The notes: generated by a model from the sequence alone, not told the origin. Counted from the first letter of the stretch, positions 26,740-35,036 are shown. The stretch is 64,000 nucleotides of DNA from Novosphingobium resinovorum (GCF_001742225.1 NZ_CP017075.1:558001-622000); one strand, 5' to 3'. Translations and numbers: made by a program.

Positions 26740-27696
26740 ATGACCACGACCGCGCTCCGCACCGCCGCCACCGCAACCCCGCACTGGGAATGGCAATACC
26801 TCGACCTCATGCGCCGCATTTGGGAGCAGGGCGACGAGCGGCTCGATCGCACGGGAGTGGGCACGCGCTCGGTTTTCGGTGCGACGATCCGGTTCGACCT
26901 TTCGGGCGGGGCGATGCCGCTGCTCACCACCAAGCGCGTCTACTGGAAGACCGCCACGCGCGAGATGCTGTGGTTCCTGACGGGCAACACCAATATCCGT
27001 CCGCTCTGCGCGCAGGGGGTGGAAATCTGGACCGACTGGCCGCTCGACCGCTACCGCCGCGAAACGGGCGAGGAGATCAGCCGCAAGGACTTCTCCGCGC
27101 GAATCGTGGCGGACGAGGTGTTTGCCGAGGCCTGGGGCGATCTCGGTCCGGTCTATGGCAAGCAGTGGGTGGACTGGGACACGTACGAGCCGGTCGGCGA
27201 GGGTCTGTTCCGGCGCGGTCCCGGCATCAACCAGGTGGCGCAGGTGGTCGAGAGCCTGCGGGGCAACCCTGGCAGCCGCCGCCATATCATCGAGGGATGG
27301 AACGTCGCCGAACTCGATTCGATGGCGCTGCCGCCTTGCCACAAGACCTATCAGTTCCATGTCGCGGACGGGCGGCTCTCGTGCCTGCTCTATCAGCGCA
27401 GCTGCGACCTCGGCCTCGGCTTCGCCTTCAACATGTGGTCGCTGGCACTGCTGACGCGGATGATGGCGCAGCAATGCAACCTTGAACCGGGTGAGGCCGT
27501 TTGGACCGGTGGTGATGTCCACTTGTACCTCAACCATGCGGCGCTGGTCGAAGAACAGCTCTCGCGCGAGCCGGAAGGCGAGGCGACGATGGCGATTCTC
27601 CGGCGTCCCGATTCGATCTTCGACTACCGGATCGAGGACTTCGAAGTCGCCGGATATGCCCCGCAGGCGCATATCGCCGCGCCGGTTGCGGTGTAA
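26740..27696 (+). CDS. thyA: Thymidylate synthase
   Basis: A 318-residue ThyA that methylates dUMP to dTMP with methylene-tetrahydrofolate. R37 in DRTGVGT binds phosphate, the catalytic nucleophile is C200 in ALPPCHKTYQFHV, and YQRSCDLGLGFAFN is the dUMP/folate loop. The insertion around residues 100-165 makes it longer than the 264-residue E. coli enzyme, as in many alphaproteobacteria. A strong promoter for the next operon begins directly after its stop codon. Confidence 0.97.
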   Translation: MTTTALRTAATATPHWEWQYLDLMRRIWEQGDERLDRTGVGTRSVFGATIRFDLSGGAMPLLTTKRVYWKTATREMLWFLTGNTNIRPLCAQGVEIWTDWPLDRYRRETGEEISRKDFSARIVADEVFAEAWGDLGPVYGKQWVDWDTYEPVGEGLFRRGPGINQVAQVVESLRGNPGSRRHIIEGWNVAELDSMALPPCHKTYQFHVADGRLSCLLYQRSCDLGLGFAFNMWSLALLTRMMAQQCNLEPGEAVWTGGDVHLYLNHAALVEEQLSREPEGEATMAILRRPDSIFDYRIEDFEVAGYAPQAHIAAPVAV

Positions 27697-27724
27697 TTGA
27701 CATTACCAAGGTTTGAAATAATAT
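27697..27724 (+). promoter_or_regulatory. Near-consensus sigma-70 promoter of the branched-chain oxoacid dehydrogenase operon
   Basis: A perfect -35 TTGACA (27697-27702), a 16-nt spacer and -10 TAATAT (27719-27724) start on the base after the thyA stop codon. This AT-rich patch stands out from the surrounding GC-rich DNA. Transcription would begin near 27731, giving a leader of about 70 nt. Confidence 0.78.
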
Positions 27725-27800
27725 GACTTAACCGTGGAATTTTGCTTCGCCTGTTGCGCGGCGGGTTCCGACGGCCCGACCTTGGCGGGAGAGCATTGAA

Positions 27801-29111
27801 ATGGCCGAAAAAACGGCACCAGATACGGGAAGGGTGCGCGGGAATCTCCCGCCGCTGGAACTCTACGTACCCGAGCCACGCTACCGGCCCGGCGACGTCG
27901 TCGACTATTCGCACCTCCCGGTGCCGCCTGCAGGACAACTGGGGCGCCCGGACGAGAATTGCCCGGCCAGCGAAACCTGGCCGATGACCACCGACATGAT
28001 TCGCGTCCTCGATGAAGAGGATCGCGCGGTCGGCCCCTGGAACCCGGGCCTCGATGCCGAGACGCTGCGGCGGATGCTGCGCACGATGGCACTGACCCGC
28101 GCCTTCGACGACCGCATGTATCGCGGGCAGCGGCAGGGCAAGACCAGCTTCTACATGAAGTGCACCGGCGAGGAGGCGATCTCGGTCGCCCATGCCCATG
28201 CGCTCGCGCATGACGACATGGTGTTCCCGACCTATCGCCAGCAGGGCATCCTGATCTCGCGCGGGTATCCGCTGGTGGAGATGGTCAACCAGATCTACTC
28301 CAACCGCGCGGACAAGCTGAAGGGCCGCCAGTTGCCGGTCATGTACTCGGCCAAGGATTACGGGTTCTTCTCCATCTCGGGCAACCTCGCCACGCAGTAC
28401 CCGCAGGCGGTGGGCTGGGCGATGGCCAGCGCGATCAAGGGCGATACCCGCATCGCCACCGCCTTCGTCGGCGAGGGATCGAGCGCCGAGGGCGACTTCC
28501 ACGCGGCGATGACGTTCGCGGCGGTCTACAACGCGCCGGTGGTGTTGAACGTCGTCAACAACCAGTGGGCGATCTCCAGCTTCTCGGGGTTTGCCGGGGC
28601 CGAGCGCACGACTTTCGCGGCGCGCGCGGCCGGCTACGGCATTGCCGGGCTGCGGGTGGACGGCAACGATGCGCTGGCGGTCTATGCCGCCTCGCGCTGG
28701 GCCGCTGACCGTGCCCGCGCCAATCAGGGGCCGACCCTGATCGAGCACTTCACGTACCGCGCCGAGGGGCACTCCACCTCCGACGATCCCAGCGCCTATC
28801 GCTCCGCGCAGGAGCGCGAGGAATGGCCGCTCGGCGATCCGATCATGCGCCTCAAGAAGCACCTCATCGCCCTTGGCGAGTGGTCGGAGGCGCAGCAGGA
28901 GGCGATGGATCGCGAACTGGTCGAGCAGGTGAAGGTGGCGACCAAGGAGGCCGAGAAGAACGGCGTCCTCGGCCACGGGCTGCACCATCCGTTCCACACC
29001 ATGTTCGAGGACGTCTTCGAGGAACTGCCCTGGCACCTCGAGGAGCAGGCCGCGCAGGCCATCCGCGAGCGTGAGATCAAATGGCCCGAATGGAAGGGAG
29101 AAGGCGCATGA
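27801..29111 (+). CDS. bkdA1: Branched-chain 2-oxoacid dehydrogenase E1 alpha subunit
   Basis: A 436-residue thiamine-diphosphate-binding E1 alpha subunit that decarboxylates 2-oxoisovalerate and related keto acids from Val, Leu and Ile. The ThDP motif runs from GEGSSAEGDFHAAM to VVNNQWAIS. GKTSFYMKCTGEEA and FPTYRQQGILISRG are signatures of the branched-chain rather than pyruvate subfamily, and the ~70-residue N-terminal extension agrees. E1 beta starts inside its stop codon (ATGA overlap). The E3 subunit is not in the window. Confidence 0.93.
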   Translation: MAEKTAPDTGRVRGNLPPLELYVPEPRYRPGDVVDYSHLPVPPAGQLGRPDENCPASETWPMTTDMIRVLDEEDRAVGPWNPGLDAETLRRMLRTMALTRAFDDRMYRGQRQGKTSFYMKCTGEEAISVAHAHALAHDDMVFPTYRQQGILISRGYPLVEMVNQIYSNRADKLKGRQLPVMYSAKDYGFFSISGNLATQYPQAVGWAMASAIKGDTRIATAFVGEGSSAEGDFHAAMTFAAVYNAPVVLNVVNNQWAISSFSGFAGAERTTFAARAAGYGIAGLRVDGNDALAVYAASRWAADRARANQGPTLIEHFTYRAEGHSTSDDPSAYRSAQEREEWPLGDPIMRLKKHLIALGEWSEAQQEAMDRELVEQVKVATKEAEKNGVLGHGLHHPFHTMFEDVFEELPWHLEEQAAQAIREREIKWPEWKGEGA

Positions 29112-30160
29112 CCGAAGAGAATGCGTTGAGCCTCCACGACGCGCCGACCCGCTCGATGAACATGATCGAGGCGATCAACGACGCGCTCGACATCATGATG
29201 GCCCGCGATCCCGACATCGTCATTCTGGGCGAGGACGTCGGCTATTTCGGCGGCGTGTTCCGCGCTACCGCCGGTCTGCAGAAGAGGTACGGCCGCAACC
29301 GCGTGTTCGATTCGCCGATCAACGAATGCGGGATCGTCGGCGCGGCGGTCGGCATGGCAGCTTACGGCCTGCGCCCGGTGCCGGAAATCCAGTTCGCGGA
29401 CTACATCTATCCCGGCCTCGATCAGTTGGTCTCCGAGGCGGCGCGCATGCGCTATCGTTCGGCGGGCGAGTTCACTTCGCCGATCACCATCCGCTCGCCC
29501 TTCGGTGGTGGTATTTTCGGTGGCCAGACGCACAGCCAGAGCCCGGAGGCGATGTTCACGCACGTCGCGGGCCTCAAGACGGTGATCCCGGCGACCCCGC
29601 ACGATGCCAAGGGCCTGCTGATCGCGGCGATCGAGGACAATGACCCGGTCATCTTCTTCGAGCCCAAGCGCATCTACAACGGCCCGTTCGACGGCTATTA
29701 CGACAAGCCATCGCGGACGTGGAAGGGCCATCCCGGCAGTCTGGTGCCGGAGGGCTACTACAAGATCCCGCTCGGCAAAGCGCGCATCGTGCGCGAAGGG
29801 GCAGCGCTGACGGTGTTGTCCTACGGCACCATGGTTCACGTCGCCGAGGCGGTGCTGGCCGAGAAGGGCATCGATGCCGAGATCATCGACTTGCGCACGC
29901 TCGTCCCGCTCGACATGGCGACTGTGGAAAAGTCGGTGGAGAAGACCGGGAAATGCCTGGTGATACACGAGGCGACCCGCACCTCCGGCTTCGGCGCCGA
30001 ACTGGTGACGCTGGTGCAGGAGCGCTGCTTCTATCACCTCGAAGCCCCCGTCGAGCGCGTGACCGGCTTCGACACGCCGTATCCGCACAGCCTCGAGTGG
30101 GCCTATTTCCCCGGTCCCGTCCGCATCGGCGAGGCGGTCGATCGGCTCATGAAGGAATAA
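29108..30160 (+). CDS. bkdA2: Branched-chain 2-oxoacid dehydrogenase E1 beta subunit
   Basis: A 350-residue E1 beta subunit (transketolase-like pyrimidine and C-terminal domains). MNMIEAINDALDIMMARDPDIVILGEDVGYFGGVFR is followed by INECGIVGAAVGMAAYGLRPVPEIQFADYIYPG, FGGGIFGGQTHSQSPEA, and a C-terminal domain from LTVLSYGTMVHVAEAV. It pairs with E1 alpha as an alpha2beta2 tetramer. The start at 29108 is fixed by the ATGA overlap with the preceding gene. Confidence 0.94.
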   Translation: MTEENALSLHDAPTRSMNMIEAINDALDIMMARDPDIVILGEDVGYFGGVFRATAGLQKRYGRNRVFDSPINECGIVGAAVGMAAYGLRPVPEIQFADYIYPGLDQLVSEAARMRYRSAGEFTSPITIRSPFGGGIFGGQTHSQSPEAMFTHVAGLKTVIPATPHDAKGLLIAAIEDNDPVIFFEPKRIYNGPFDGYYDKPSRTWKGHPGSLVPEGYYKIPLGKARIVREGAALTVLSYGTMVHVAEAVLAEKGIDAEIIDLRTLVPLDMATVEKSVEKTGKCLVIHEATRTSGFGAELVTLVQERCFYHLEAPVERVTGFDTPYPHSLEWAYFPGPVRIGEAVDRLMKE

Positions 30161-30165
30161 CTGGG

Positions 30166-31521
30166 ATGGGACGCTATATTTTCCGCCTGCCCGACATCGG
30201 GGAAGGCATCGCCGAGGCCGAGATCGTCGCCTGGCACGTCAAGGTCGGCGACACCGTCGAGGAAGACGGCCGCCTTGCCGACATGATGACCGACAAGGCC
30301 ACCGTCGAGATGGAAAGCCCGGTTTCGGGCAAGGTCGTCGAAGTGGCGGGCGAGGCGGGCGACGTGATCGCCATCGGCTCGCCGCTGGTGGTGATCGAGA
30401 TCGAAGGCGCGGGGAACGAGGAGGGCGATCGTAAACAGAGCGCGCCTGCTCCGAAAGCCGAGGTGGTCGAGGAGCGGATCGAGGTCGAGACGCCGGATGC
30501 GGGCGATGTCGAGCGGGCAGTGGCCGGTGCTTCGACAAGCTCAGCACGAGCGGAGGTGGTTGCAGAACCGCTTCCGAACCCTACCCCCGCTCAGGCTGAG
30601 CCTGTCGAAGCCCGCGCGCCCACGCCCGCCGCAAAGCCCGCCCCTCACGCCAAGGTTCTCGCCAGCCCCGCCGTGCGCCAGCGTGCCCGTGATCTCGGCA
30701 TCGACCTTGGCGAAGTGCGCCCCGCCGAAGATGGCCGCGTGCGCCATAGCGACCTCGACGCCTTCCTCTCCTACAACGCCAGCGGCGGCTTCCAGCCCGC
30801 AGGCGTGAAGGGCAAGGACGAGCAGGTCCGCGTCATCGGCCTGCGCCGCCGCATCGCGGAGAACATGGCCGCCTCCAAGCGCAACATCCCGCACTTCGCC
30901 TATGTCGAGGAGTACGATGTCACCGCGCTGGAGGAGACGCGCGCGCAGCTCAATGCCGGGCGCGGGGACAGGCCAAAGCTGACGATGCTGCCGTTCCTGA
31001 TCACGGCGATCTGCAAGCTGCTGCCCACGTACCCGATGCTCAATGCGCACTACGACGACGAGGCGGGTGTGGTGACGCGCTACGGCTCGGTGCATCTGGG
31101 CATGGCGGCGCAGACGCCCGGCGGCCTGATGGTCCCGGTGATCCGCGATGCGCAGGACCACAATCTGTGGCAGCTGGCGGCGGAGATCACCCGCCTTGCC
31201 AACGCGGCGCGCGATGGCTCGGCGAAGTCGTCGGAGCTTTCGGGCTCGACGATCACCCTGACGTCGCTTGGTCCGATGGGCGGGGTGGCGACCACGCCTG
31301 TCATCAACCGCCCCGAAGTCGCCATCATCGGCCCCAACCGCATCGTCGAGCGTCCGATGTTCGTGAAGGGCGCCGACGGCATCGAGCGCATCGAGAAGCG
31401 CAAGCTCATGAATATCTCGATGAGCTGCGATCACCGTGTGGTAGATGGCTGGGATGCGGCGAGCTTCGCGCAGGACCTCAGGAAACTGATCGAGGCCCCG
31501 GCGCTGATCCTCGCAGGGTAG
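30166..31521 (+). CDS. bkdB: Branched-chain 2-oxoacid dehydrogenase E2 (dihydrolipoamide acyltransferase)
   Basis: A 451-residue E2. The lipoyl domain (residues 1-80) carries the lipoylated lysine in MTDKATVEMESP. A variable linker (~85-165) follows, then the peripheral-subunit-binding domain ASPAVRQRARDLGIDLGEV. The catalytic acetyltransferase-like domain ends in DHRVVDGWDAASF, with the HxxxDG active site. ATG 30166 is 5 bp after the E1 beta stop. The linker contains a complete palindromic repeat read in frame (see 30529-30611). The downstream YdeI-like gene starts 10 bp later. Confidence 0.95.
   Translation: MGRYIFRLPDIGEGIAEAEIVAWHVKVGDTVEEDGRLADMMTDKATVEMESPVSGKVVEVAGEAGDVIAIGSPLVVIEIEGAGNEEGDRKQSAPAPKAEVVEERIEVETPDAGDVERAVAGASTSSARAEVVAEPLPNPTPAQAEPVEARAPTPAAKPAPHAKVLASPAVRQRARDLGIDLGEVRPAEDGRVRHSDLDAFLSYNASGGFQPAGVKGKDEQVRVIGLRRRIAENMAASKRNIPHFAYVEEYDVTALEETRAQLNAGRGDRPKLTMLPFLITAICKLLPTYPMLNAHYDDEAGVVTRYGSVHLGMAAQTPGGLMVPVIRDAQDHNLWQLAAEITRLANAARDGSAKSSELSGSTITLTSLGPMGGVATTPVINRPEVAIIGPNRIVERPMFVKGADGIERIEKRKLMNISMSCDHRVVDGWDAASFAQDLRKLIEAPALILAG
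30529..30611. repeat. Palindromic repeat, family C, copy 2, inside the E2 coding region
   Basis: GCTTCGACAAGCTCAGCACG onward (30529-30553) and CCGCTCAGGCTGAGCCTGTC onward (30587-30611) are 25-bp imperfect inverted arms of the same family as 22686-22757. Here the element is translated in frame as part of the Ala/Pro/Glu-rich linker between the lipoyl and subunit-binding domains (GASTSSARAEVVAEPL to PAQAEPVEA). Confidence 0.88.
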
Positions 31522-31531
31522 GAGAGGGCAG

Positions 31532-32110
31532 ATGGGCAGGGATCCGCGCGTAGACGAGTATATCGCCAAAGCTGCGGATTTCGCCCGCCCGATCCTCGAA
31601 CATCTGCGTGAACTGGCTCACCGCGCGCTCCACGATGCCGAAGAGGCGATCAAGTGGGGGATGCCGCACTTCCTCGTGAACGCAAAGAACGTTGCCGGCA
31701 TGGCGGCGTTCAAGGCGCACTGTACTTTCGTCATTCACGGGGATGGTCGGCAGGGCGATGCGATGGGCCAACTCGGGCGCATCACCGCGATTGCCGACCT
31801 GCCGGACGAAGCCGAGCTTGTACGGAAGCTGCAGGCTGCGCGTGGGCGGGTGCAAGCTAAAGGCACGGCGGTAAATCAGGCCCGCAAGCCCAAGCCCGAA
31901 ATCGCCATGCCGGATGACTTCGCGGCGGCGCTGGACGGGGTTCCTGCGGCAAGGACGCATTACGATGCGTTCTCGCCTGCGGCGCGGCGCGACTATCTCG
32001 AATGGATCACCGAGGCGAAGACCGCCGCGACGCGCGAGAAGCGCATGGCTCAGGCGGTTGAGTGGATCGCCGAGGGTAAGAAGCGGAACTGGAAATACGA
32101 AAAGTGCTGA
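31532..32110 (+). CDS. YdeI/OmpD-associated (DUF1801-type) protein
   Basis: A 192-residue protein of the YdeI family. The N-terminal part (IKWGMPHFLVNAKNVAGMAAFKAHCTFVIHG) is the DUF1801 fold. The C-terminal part (PDDFAAALDGVPAARTHYDAFSPAARRDYLEWITEAKTAATREKRM) is the bacteriocin-resistance-annotated YdeI region. The biochemical role is unknown. GGAGAGGG precedes the ATG, 10 bp behind E2, so it is probably the last gene of that operon; a family B terminal hairpin follows immediately. Confidence 0.85.
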   Translation: MGRDPRVDEYIAKAADFARPILEHLRELAHRALHDAEEAIKWGMPHFLVNAKNVAGMAAFKAHCTFVIHGDGRQGDAMGQLGRITAIADLPDEAELVRKLQAARGRVQAKGTAVNQARKPKPEIAMPDDFAAALDGVPAARTHYDAFSPAARRDYLEWITEAKTAATREKRMAQAVEWIAEGKKRNWKYEKC

Positions 32111-32139
32111 CGTCGTCCCGGATCAAGTCCGGGACGACG
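32111..32139. repeat. Family B terminal hairpin, single unit
   Basis: CGTCGTCCCGGA (32111-32122) and TCCGGGACGACG (32128-32139) form a perfect 12-bp stem over TCAAG. It is the end module of the longer family B elements, found alone right after a stop codon between two convergent genes. It may act as a terminator. Confidence 0.85.
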
Positions 32140-32154
32140 GTTCGATCGTCGCCT

Positions 32155-32616
32155 TTACCGCACCACGCCCGCATAAGCGATGCGTCCCTGACCGAGCGCC
32201 GCGTAGCTGGCGGGGATGCGCCAGCGCACATGCGTGACGTCCTCGGGCGTCGCCTGGCGTCCGTCGACGCGCATCGCCTCCAGACGGCCCCACGAGCGGC
32301 CGCCATCGACCGACACTTCCTGCATGTCGCTGGCGCTGCGCTGGTAGGCGAGACGGGCGGGCAGGGGGTTGGTCAGGACGAAGCCGCCGGTGCCGCGCAT
32401 GCGCCGCCACGTCACTACGGTCACGACCCGGTCCCCGCGTGTGAGCATGCTGGCAGGTTCCAGCCTGCGCCCGTTGAGCGCATCGACACGTTCCACGAAG
32501 ACGGCGCTGTCGGTGGCGACTGCGCTGGTGCTGCGGGCCTCGGCGGAAAGAGTGCTGCCGGTGAAGGCGGCGGCCGTCAGGGATAGCGTGCAGAGGATGC
32601 GCTTGGCTGTAATCAC
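32155..32616 (-). CDS. Exported protein of unknown function
   Basis: A 153-residue protein with a signal peptide (MITAKRILCTLSLTAAAFTGSTLSAEA). The mature part is rich in beta strands: VFVERVDALNGRRLEPASMLTRGDRVVTVVTW, FVLTNPLPARLAYQRS and VSVDGGRSWGRL. These resemble the DUF11-like repeat region seen in sphingomonad surface or secreted proteins, but I do not recognise a defined family. The start is a GTG at 32616 with GGGGGAG upstream. It stands alone between the E2 operon and the tRNA-Asp pair. Confidence 0.7.
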   Translation of the reverse strand: MITAKRILCTLSLTAAAFTGSTLSAEARSTSAVATDSAVFVERVDALNGRRLEPASMLTRGDRVVTVVTWRRMRGTGGFVLTNPLPARLAYQRSASDMQEVSVDGGRSWGRLEAMRVDGRQATPEDVTHVRWRIPASYAALGQGRIAYAGVVR

Positions 32617-32733
32617 GGGCGATTCTCCCCCGGCCGCCCAGCGCGGCCCCGGTGCAAGACTGCGTCGCCACTCGCGAAAATAAGGTTAATTTCCACTGTC
32701 GCCGAAAAAATGAAAAAGCCTTCCGCAAAGCCG

Positions 32734-32762
32734 TTGACAGCCCTGCGAGGCTGGCCTAGTGG
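32734..32762 (+). promoter_or_regulatory. Candidate promoter of the tRNA-Asp pair
   Basis: TTGACA (32734-32739), 17 nt, then TAGTGG (32757-32762) end 32 bp before the first tRNA. The -35 is perfect; the -10 is weak. Confidence 0.5.
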
Positions 32763-32794
32763 CGGCGCTCCCAAGCGGACGCAACCGCAAGAAC

Positions 32795-32871
32795 GCGGGT
32801 GTAGCTCAGTTGGTTAGAGTGCCGGCCTGTCACGCCGGAGGTCGCGGGTTCGAGCCCCGTCACTCGCGCCA
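32795..32871 (+). tRNA. tRNA-Asp(GTC), copy 1
   Basis: GCGGGTG pairs with the complementary 3' end before discriminator G and encoded CCA. The anticodon stem-loop CCGGC-CTGTCAC-GCCGG gives anticodon GTC. It is identical to the copy 64 bp downstream, and the two are probably cut from one precursor. Confidence 0.97.
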
Positions 32872-32935
32872 CTTGGGAAAAATGCTGGTAATCCAGTGAC
32901 TTGAGGTAGTCTAAAAACCTCACATACATTGCTGC

Positions 32936-33012
32936 GCGGGTGTAGCTCAGTTGGTTAGAGTGCCGGCCTGTCACGCCGGAGGTCGCGGGTTCGAGCCCCG
33001 TCACTCGCGCCA
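32936..33012 (+). tRNA. tRNA-Asp(GTC), copy 2
   Basis: A base-for-base repeat of the preceding tRNA-Asp, with the same GTC anticodon and encoded CCA. A short CACTTC/GAAGTG hairpin and an intrinsic terminator at 33050-33076 follow. Confidence 0.97.
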
Positions 33013-33049
33013 CTTCTTATGAAGTGGTTCCAGCAGCGATCGAATGAAG

Positions 33050-33076
33050 AGGCCGGGCTCACGCTCGGCCTTTTTC
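33050..33076 (+). terminator. Intrinsic terminator of the tRNA-Asp transcript
   Basis: AGGCCG (33050-33055) pairs with CGGCCT (33066-33071) and is followed by a run of five Ts (33071-33075). Position just after the second tRNA fits. Confidence 0.82.
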
Positions 33077-33109
33077 GTTTCTGGATATATTCCGGCCGTT
33101 CCCACCCTT

Positions 33110-33185
33110 CGTCATTGCGAGCGTAGCGAAGCAATCCAGGGCGGTTTGCGCGGCTCTGGATTGCTTCGCTACGCTCGCAATGACG
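33110..33185. repeat. Palindromic repeat, family A, copy 2
   Basis: A 76-bp element with the same ends as copy 1 (CGTCATTGCGAGCGTAGCGA and its complement) and a slightly different centre. It lies between the tRNA-Asp terminator and the 3' end of the DUF2842 gene. Confidence 0.92.
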
Positions 33186-33194
33186 GCGGCGGGA

Positions 33195-33434
33195 TCAGTT
33201 GGCTTTGGTCGTAACCGGAGCGCTCCAGCGCCCGGTTTCCATCCAGATCAGGAAACGCTTGAGCGGCAGCAGCCACACTACGCCCAACACAATGTACACC
33301 GGCGTCTGGGCGAGGGCATTCCACTCACCGATCAGCGCGGGCACGTAGCTGGCGATGAGCATGGCATAGAGCCCCAGCGCGACGACCAGCAGGAGCACCC
33401 CGAAGGGGATTCGCCAGGTCGGTGTTTCGCGCAT
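33195..33434 (-). CDS. DUF2842 small membrane protein
   Basis: A 79-residue inner-membrane protein with two hydrophobic segments (FGVLLLVVALGLYAMLIASYV and TPVYIVLGVVWLLPL) and the closing LPLKRFLIWMETGRW that is typical of the alphaproteobacterial DUF2842 family. Function unknown. It starts 12 bp after the cyclo-ligase gene on the same strand and is probably co-transcribed with it. Confidence 0.85.
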   Translation of the reverse strand: MRETPTWRIPFGVLLLVVALGLYAMLIASYVPALIGEWNALAQTPVYIVLGVVWLLPLKRFLIWMETGRWSAPVTTKAN

Positions 33435-33446
33435 GTCAGGTCCTCT

Positions 33447-34061
33447 TTATATGCTATATATCCGCGTCGGCGTGACCACGGCGGCGAGCGGCCGGTCGTG
33501 GGCTTCGACGGGCAGTTCCTCGGCCAACTGGCAGTCCCATGCAAGCCCGATCGCAGTGGCCTGCGGATGGGCCGCCAGCCAGCGGTCGTAATGCCCGCCG
33601 CCCTGGCCGAGGCGATGCCCTTCGGCAGTGAACGCCACCAGCGGCACGATCACGACATTCGGCACTGCGTTTTCGCTCTCGGCCGGCGGCTGGAGGGCCC
33701 GCCACGGTCCCGTTTCGAGGCTTTGGTCGTCCCACGGGTTGTCCCAGACGCGAAACTCCATGGCGGCTTCACGCGCCGGGAAAAAGGGCAGGGCGATCCG
33801 GCGGCCGTTCTCCGACAGCCAGCGCGCCCAGCCCAGCGACGGCGCTTCGGAACCTGCCGGATGATAGAGCCCGATGGTCGCATCTTCAGGGATGAGCGCG
33901 AGGATCGGCGCAGGCGGCCGGTTGAGAATCAGCGCGCGCAGCCCCTGCGGCAGGGCCTCGACATGCTCGGCCCGCGCCTGCCGGAAGCGCTTGCGCAAGG
34001 CAGCCTTCTCATCCGCGAGAAGAAGGGCCTGAGAATGTATGGGGGGTGACGGGTCCACCAT
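33447..34061 (-). CDS. 5-formyltetrahydrofolate cyclo-ligase
   Basis: A 204-residue enzyme converting 5-formyl-THF to 5,10-methenyl-THF with ATP. The N-terminal KAALRKRFRQAR, IGLYHPAGSE, and the ATP/folate loop HRLGQGGGHYDRWL (usually RLGYGGGYYDR) define the family (YgfA/Fau). AGGAAA lies before the ATG. It sits directly downstream of the 6S RNA gene and zapA, an order kept across many proteobacteria. Confidence 0.93.
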   Translation of the reverse strand: MVDPSPPIHSQALLLADEKAALRKRFRQARAEHVEALPQGLRALILNRPPAPILALIPEDATIGLYHPAGSEAPSLGWARWLSENGRRIALPFFPAREAAMEFRVWDNPWDDQSLETGPWRALQPPAESENAVPNVVIVPLVAFTAEGHRLGQGGGHYDRWLAAHPQATAIGLAWDCQLAEELPVEAHDRPLAAVVTPTRIYSI

Positions 34062-34064
34062 GGG

Positions 34065-34205
34065 TCGTTTCCTAGAAATCCTCTGACGCCTCGACGTCAG
34101 GTGGGGACCATGTGTTCCGGACCAGGATCCGGGCAGGGACAGCCCCCAATGGATTGCTTATAGCCTCAGGGATGTTCGAACGGCACGTGCCGGGCAGATC
34201 CCGTC
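34065..34205 (-). ncRNA. ssrS: 6S RNA
   Basis: The gap between zapA and the 5-formyl-THF cyclo-ligase gene is where proteobacteria carry 6S RNA. On the minus strand it contains segments I recognise from alphaproteobacterial 6S RNAs: CGTTCGAACATCCCTGAGGC, then GGATCCTGGTCCGG and CATGGTCCCCACCTGACGTC. It can fold into a long interrupted hairpin. 6S RNA binds the RNA polymerase sigma-70 holoenzyme in stationary phase. The ends are estimates to within about 10-15 nt. Confidence 0.8.
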
Positions 34206-34214
34206 GCTCTCTAT

Positions 34215-34547
34215 CTAGGCGCTTGCGGCTTCAGTCTCAAGGAGGTCGGCAAGATTTTCGACGCGAGAGGCGATGCGCGCCAATCTTTCCGCGAATTGCG
34301 CGGGGATTGCCGGGACTTCGATCGGCAGGACCGCCTGCGGTTCGGGACGAGAGCGCAGTTCGTGCAATTCGTCCGCCATCATCAGTGCGGCGAAGAGGAG
34401 CATCCGCGTCTCGGTCTGCCCGACCGCGCCCGATGCCGTGGCCTTCGAATCGATCAGCCGGGCGAGGCGCAGGATATGCGCTTCCTCTCCGTCCGCGCAG
34501 GCGAGCATGAATTCGCGCCCGCCGATCCCGAGCGTCACGTTGCCCAT
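34215..34547 (-). CDS. zapA: Cell division protein ZapA
   Basis: A 110-residue FtsZ-ring-associated protein. The N-terminal globular part (VTLGIGGREFMLACADGEEAHILRLARLIDSKA) matches ZapA, and the C-terminal half (FAERLARIASRVENLADLLETEA) is a predicted coiled coil used for dimer and tetramer formation. Its ATG shares one base with the stop codon of the upstream gene, so they are translationally coupled. Confidence 0.93.
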   Translation of the reverse strand: MGNVTLGIGGREFMLACADGEEAHILRLARLIDSKATASGAVGQTETRMLLFAALMMADELHELRSRPEPQAVLPIEVPAIPAQFAERLARIASRVENLADLLETEAASA

Positions 34548-34798
34548 CAGGCGTCCTCCGCCTGTACGCGCTGGGCGAGAAGTGCGTCGAGCCCCGACAG
34601 CGACTGGCTGATGCTCGCCTTGAGGTCCTCATGGCGACGGCGCAAGTCCGCGCCCTTGGCAATGCATGTGGGGGCCGCGTTCTCTATCCGCGTTAATGCG
34701 GCCTCGATGCGGTCGAGCGCAAGCAGGGACATGGAGCGCGTGGATGCGCTTTCCTCGGTGGCCGCGCCGATCGCCCGGCCCTTGAGCGGGTTTTCCAT
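34547..34798 (-). CDS. Small coiled-coil protein upstream of zapA
   Basis: An 83-residue protein (MENPLKGRAIGAATEES to LLAQRVQAEDA) that is mostly helical, with heptad-like LDRIEAALTRIENA and LKASISQSLSGLDALL. It is coupled to zapA by a TGATG overlap. Such small proteins precede zapA in many alphaproteobacteria, so a role beside ZapA is plausible, but I do not recognise a characterised family. It is divergent from transketolase across about 240 bp that show no gene. Confidence 0.75.
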   Translation of the reverse strand: MENPLKGRAIGAATEESASTRSMSLLALDRIEAALTRIENAAPTCIAKGADLRRRHEDLKASISQSLSGLDALLAQRVQAEDA

Positions 34799-35036
34799 GG
34801 CCAAGCGCTGCGCCGGTTGTGGCGGCCGGGCAAGCAGTTGGCGCGGGTTGTTCACAATCTTGTCACTTGTCTGCGCTTGAATAGTGCGGAAGATACGATG
34901 GGCTGCAGGACAATATCCGATCTGCGCGTGAAGAGGGTGAAATCGGGCGGTGAACTTGACGGGAGGCGACCTCTGCCTAAAGGGGGTCGCGAAATTCGAA
35001 TCGTCCCGCATTTTTGCGCGTACCCGGAGTAATCCC

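Noticed and set aside
32795..33012. Two identical 77-bp repeats separated by 64 bp, CRISPR-like at first sight
   Set aside because: The repeats are complete tRNA-Asp genes with anticodon GTC; there are only two and no cas genes.
32756..33013. An open frame on the minus strand encoding a repeated GLEPATSGVTGRHSNQLSYT peptide
   Set aside because: It is the complement of the two tRNA-Asp genes. This peptide is a well-known spurious product of antisense tRNA-Asp.
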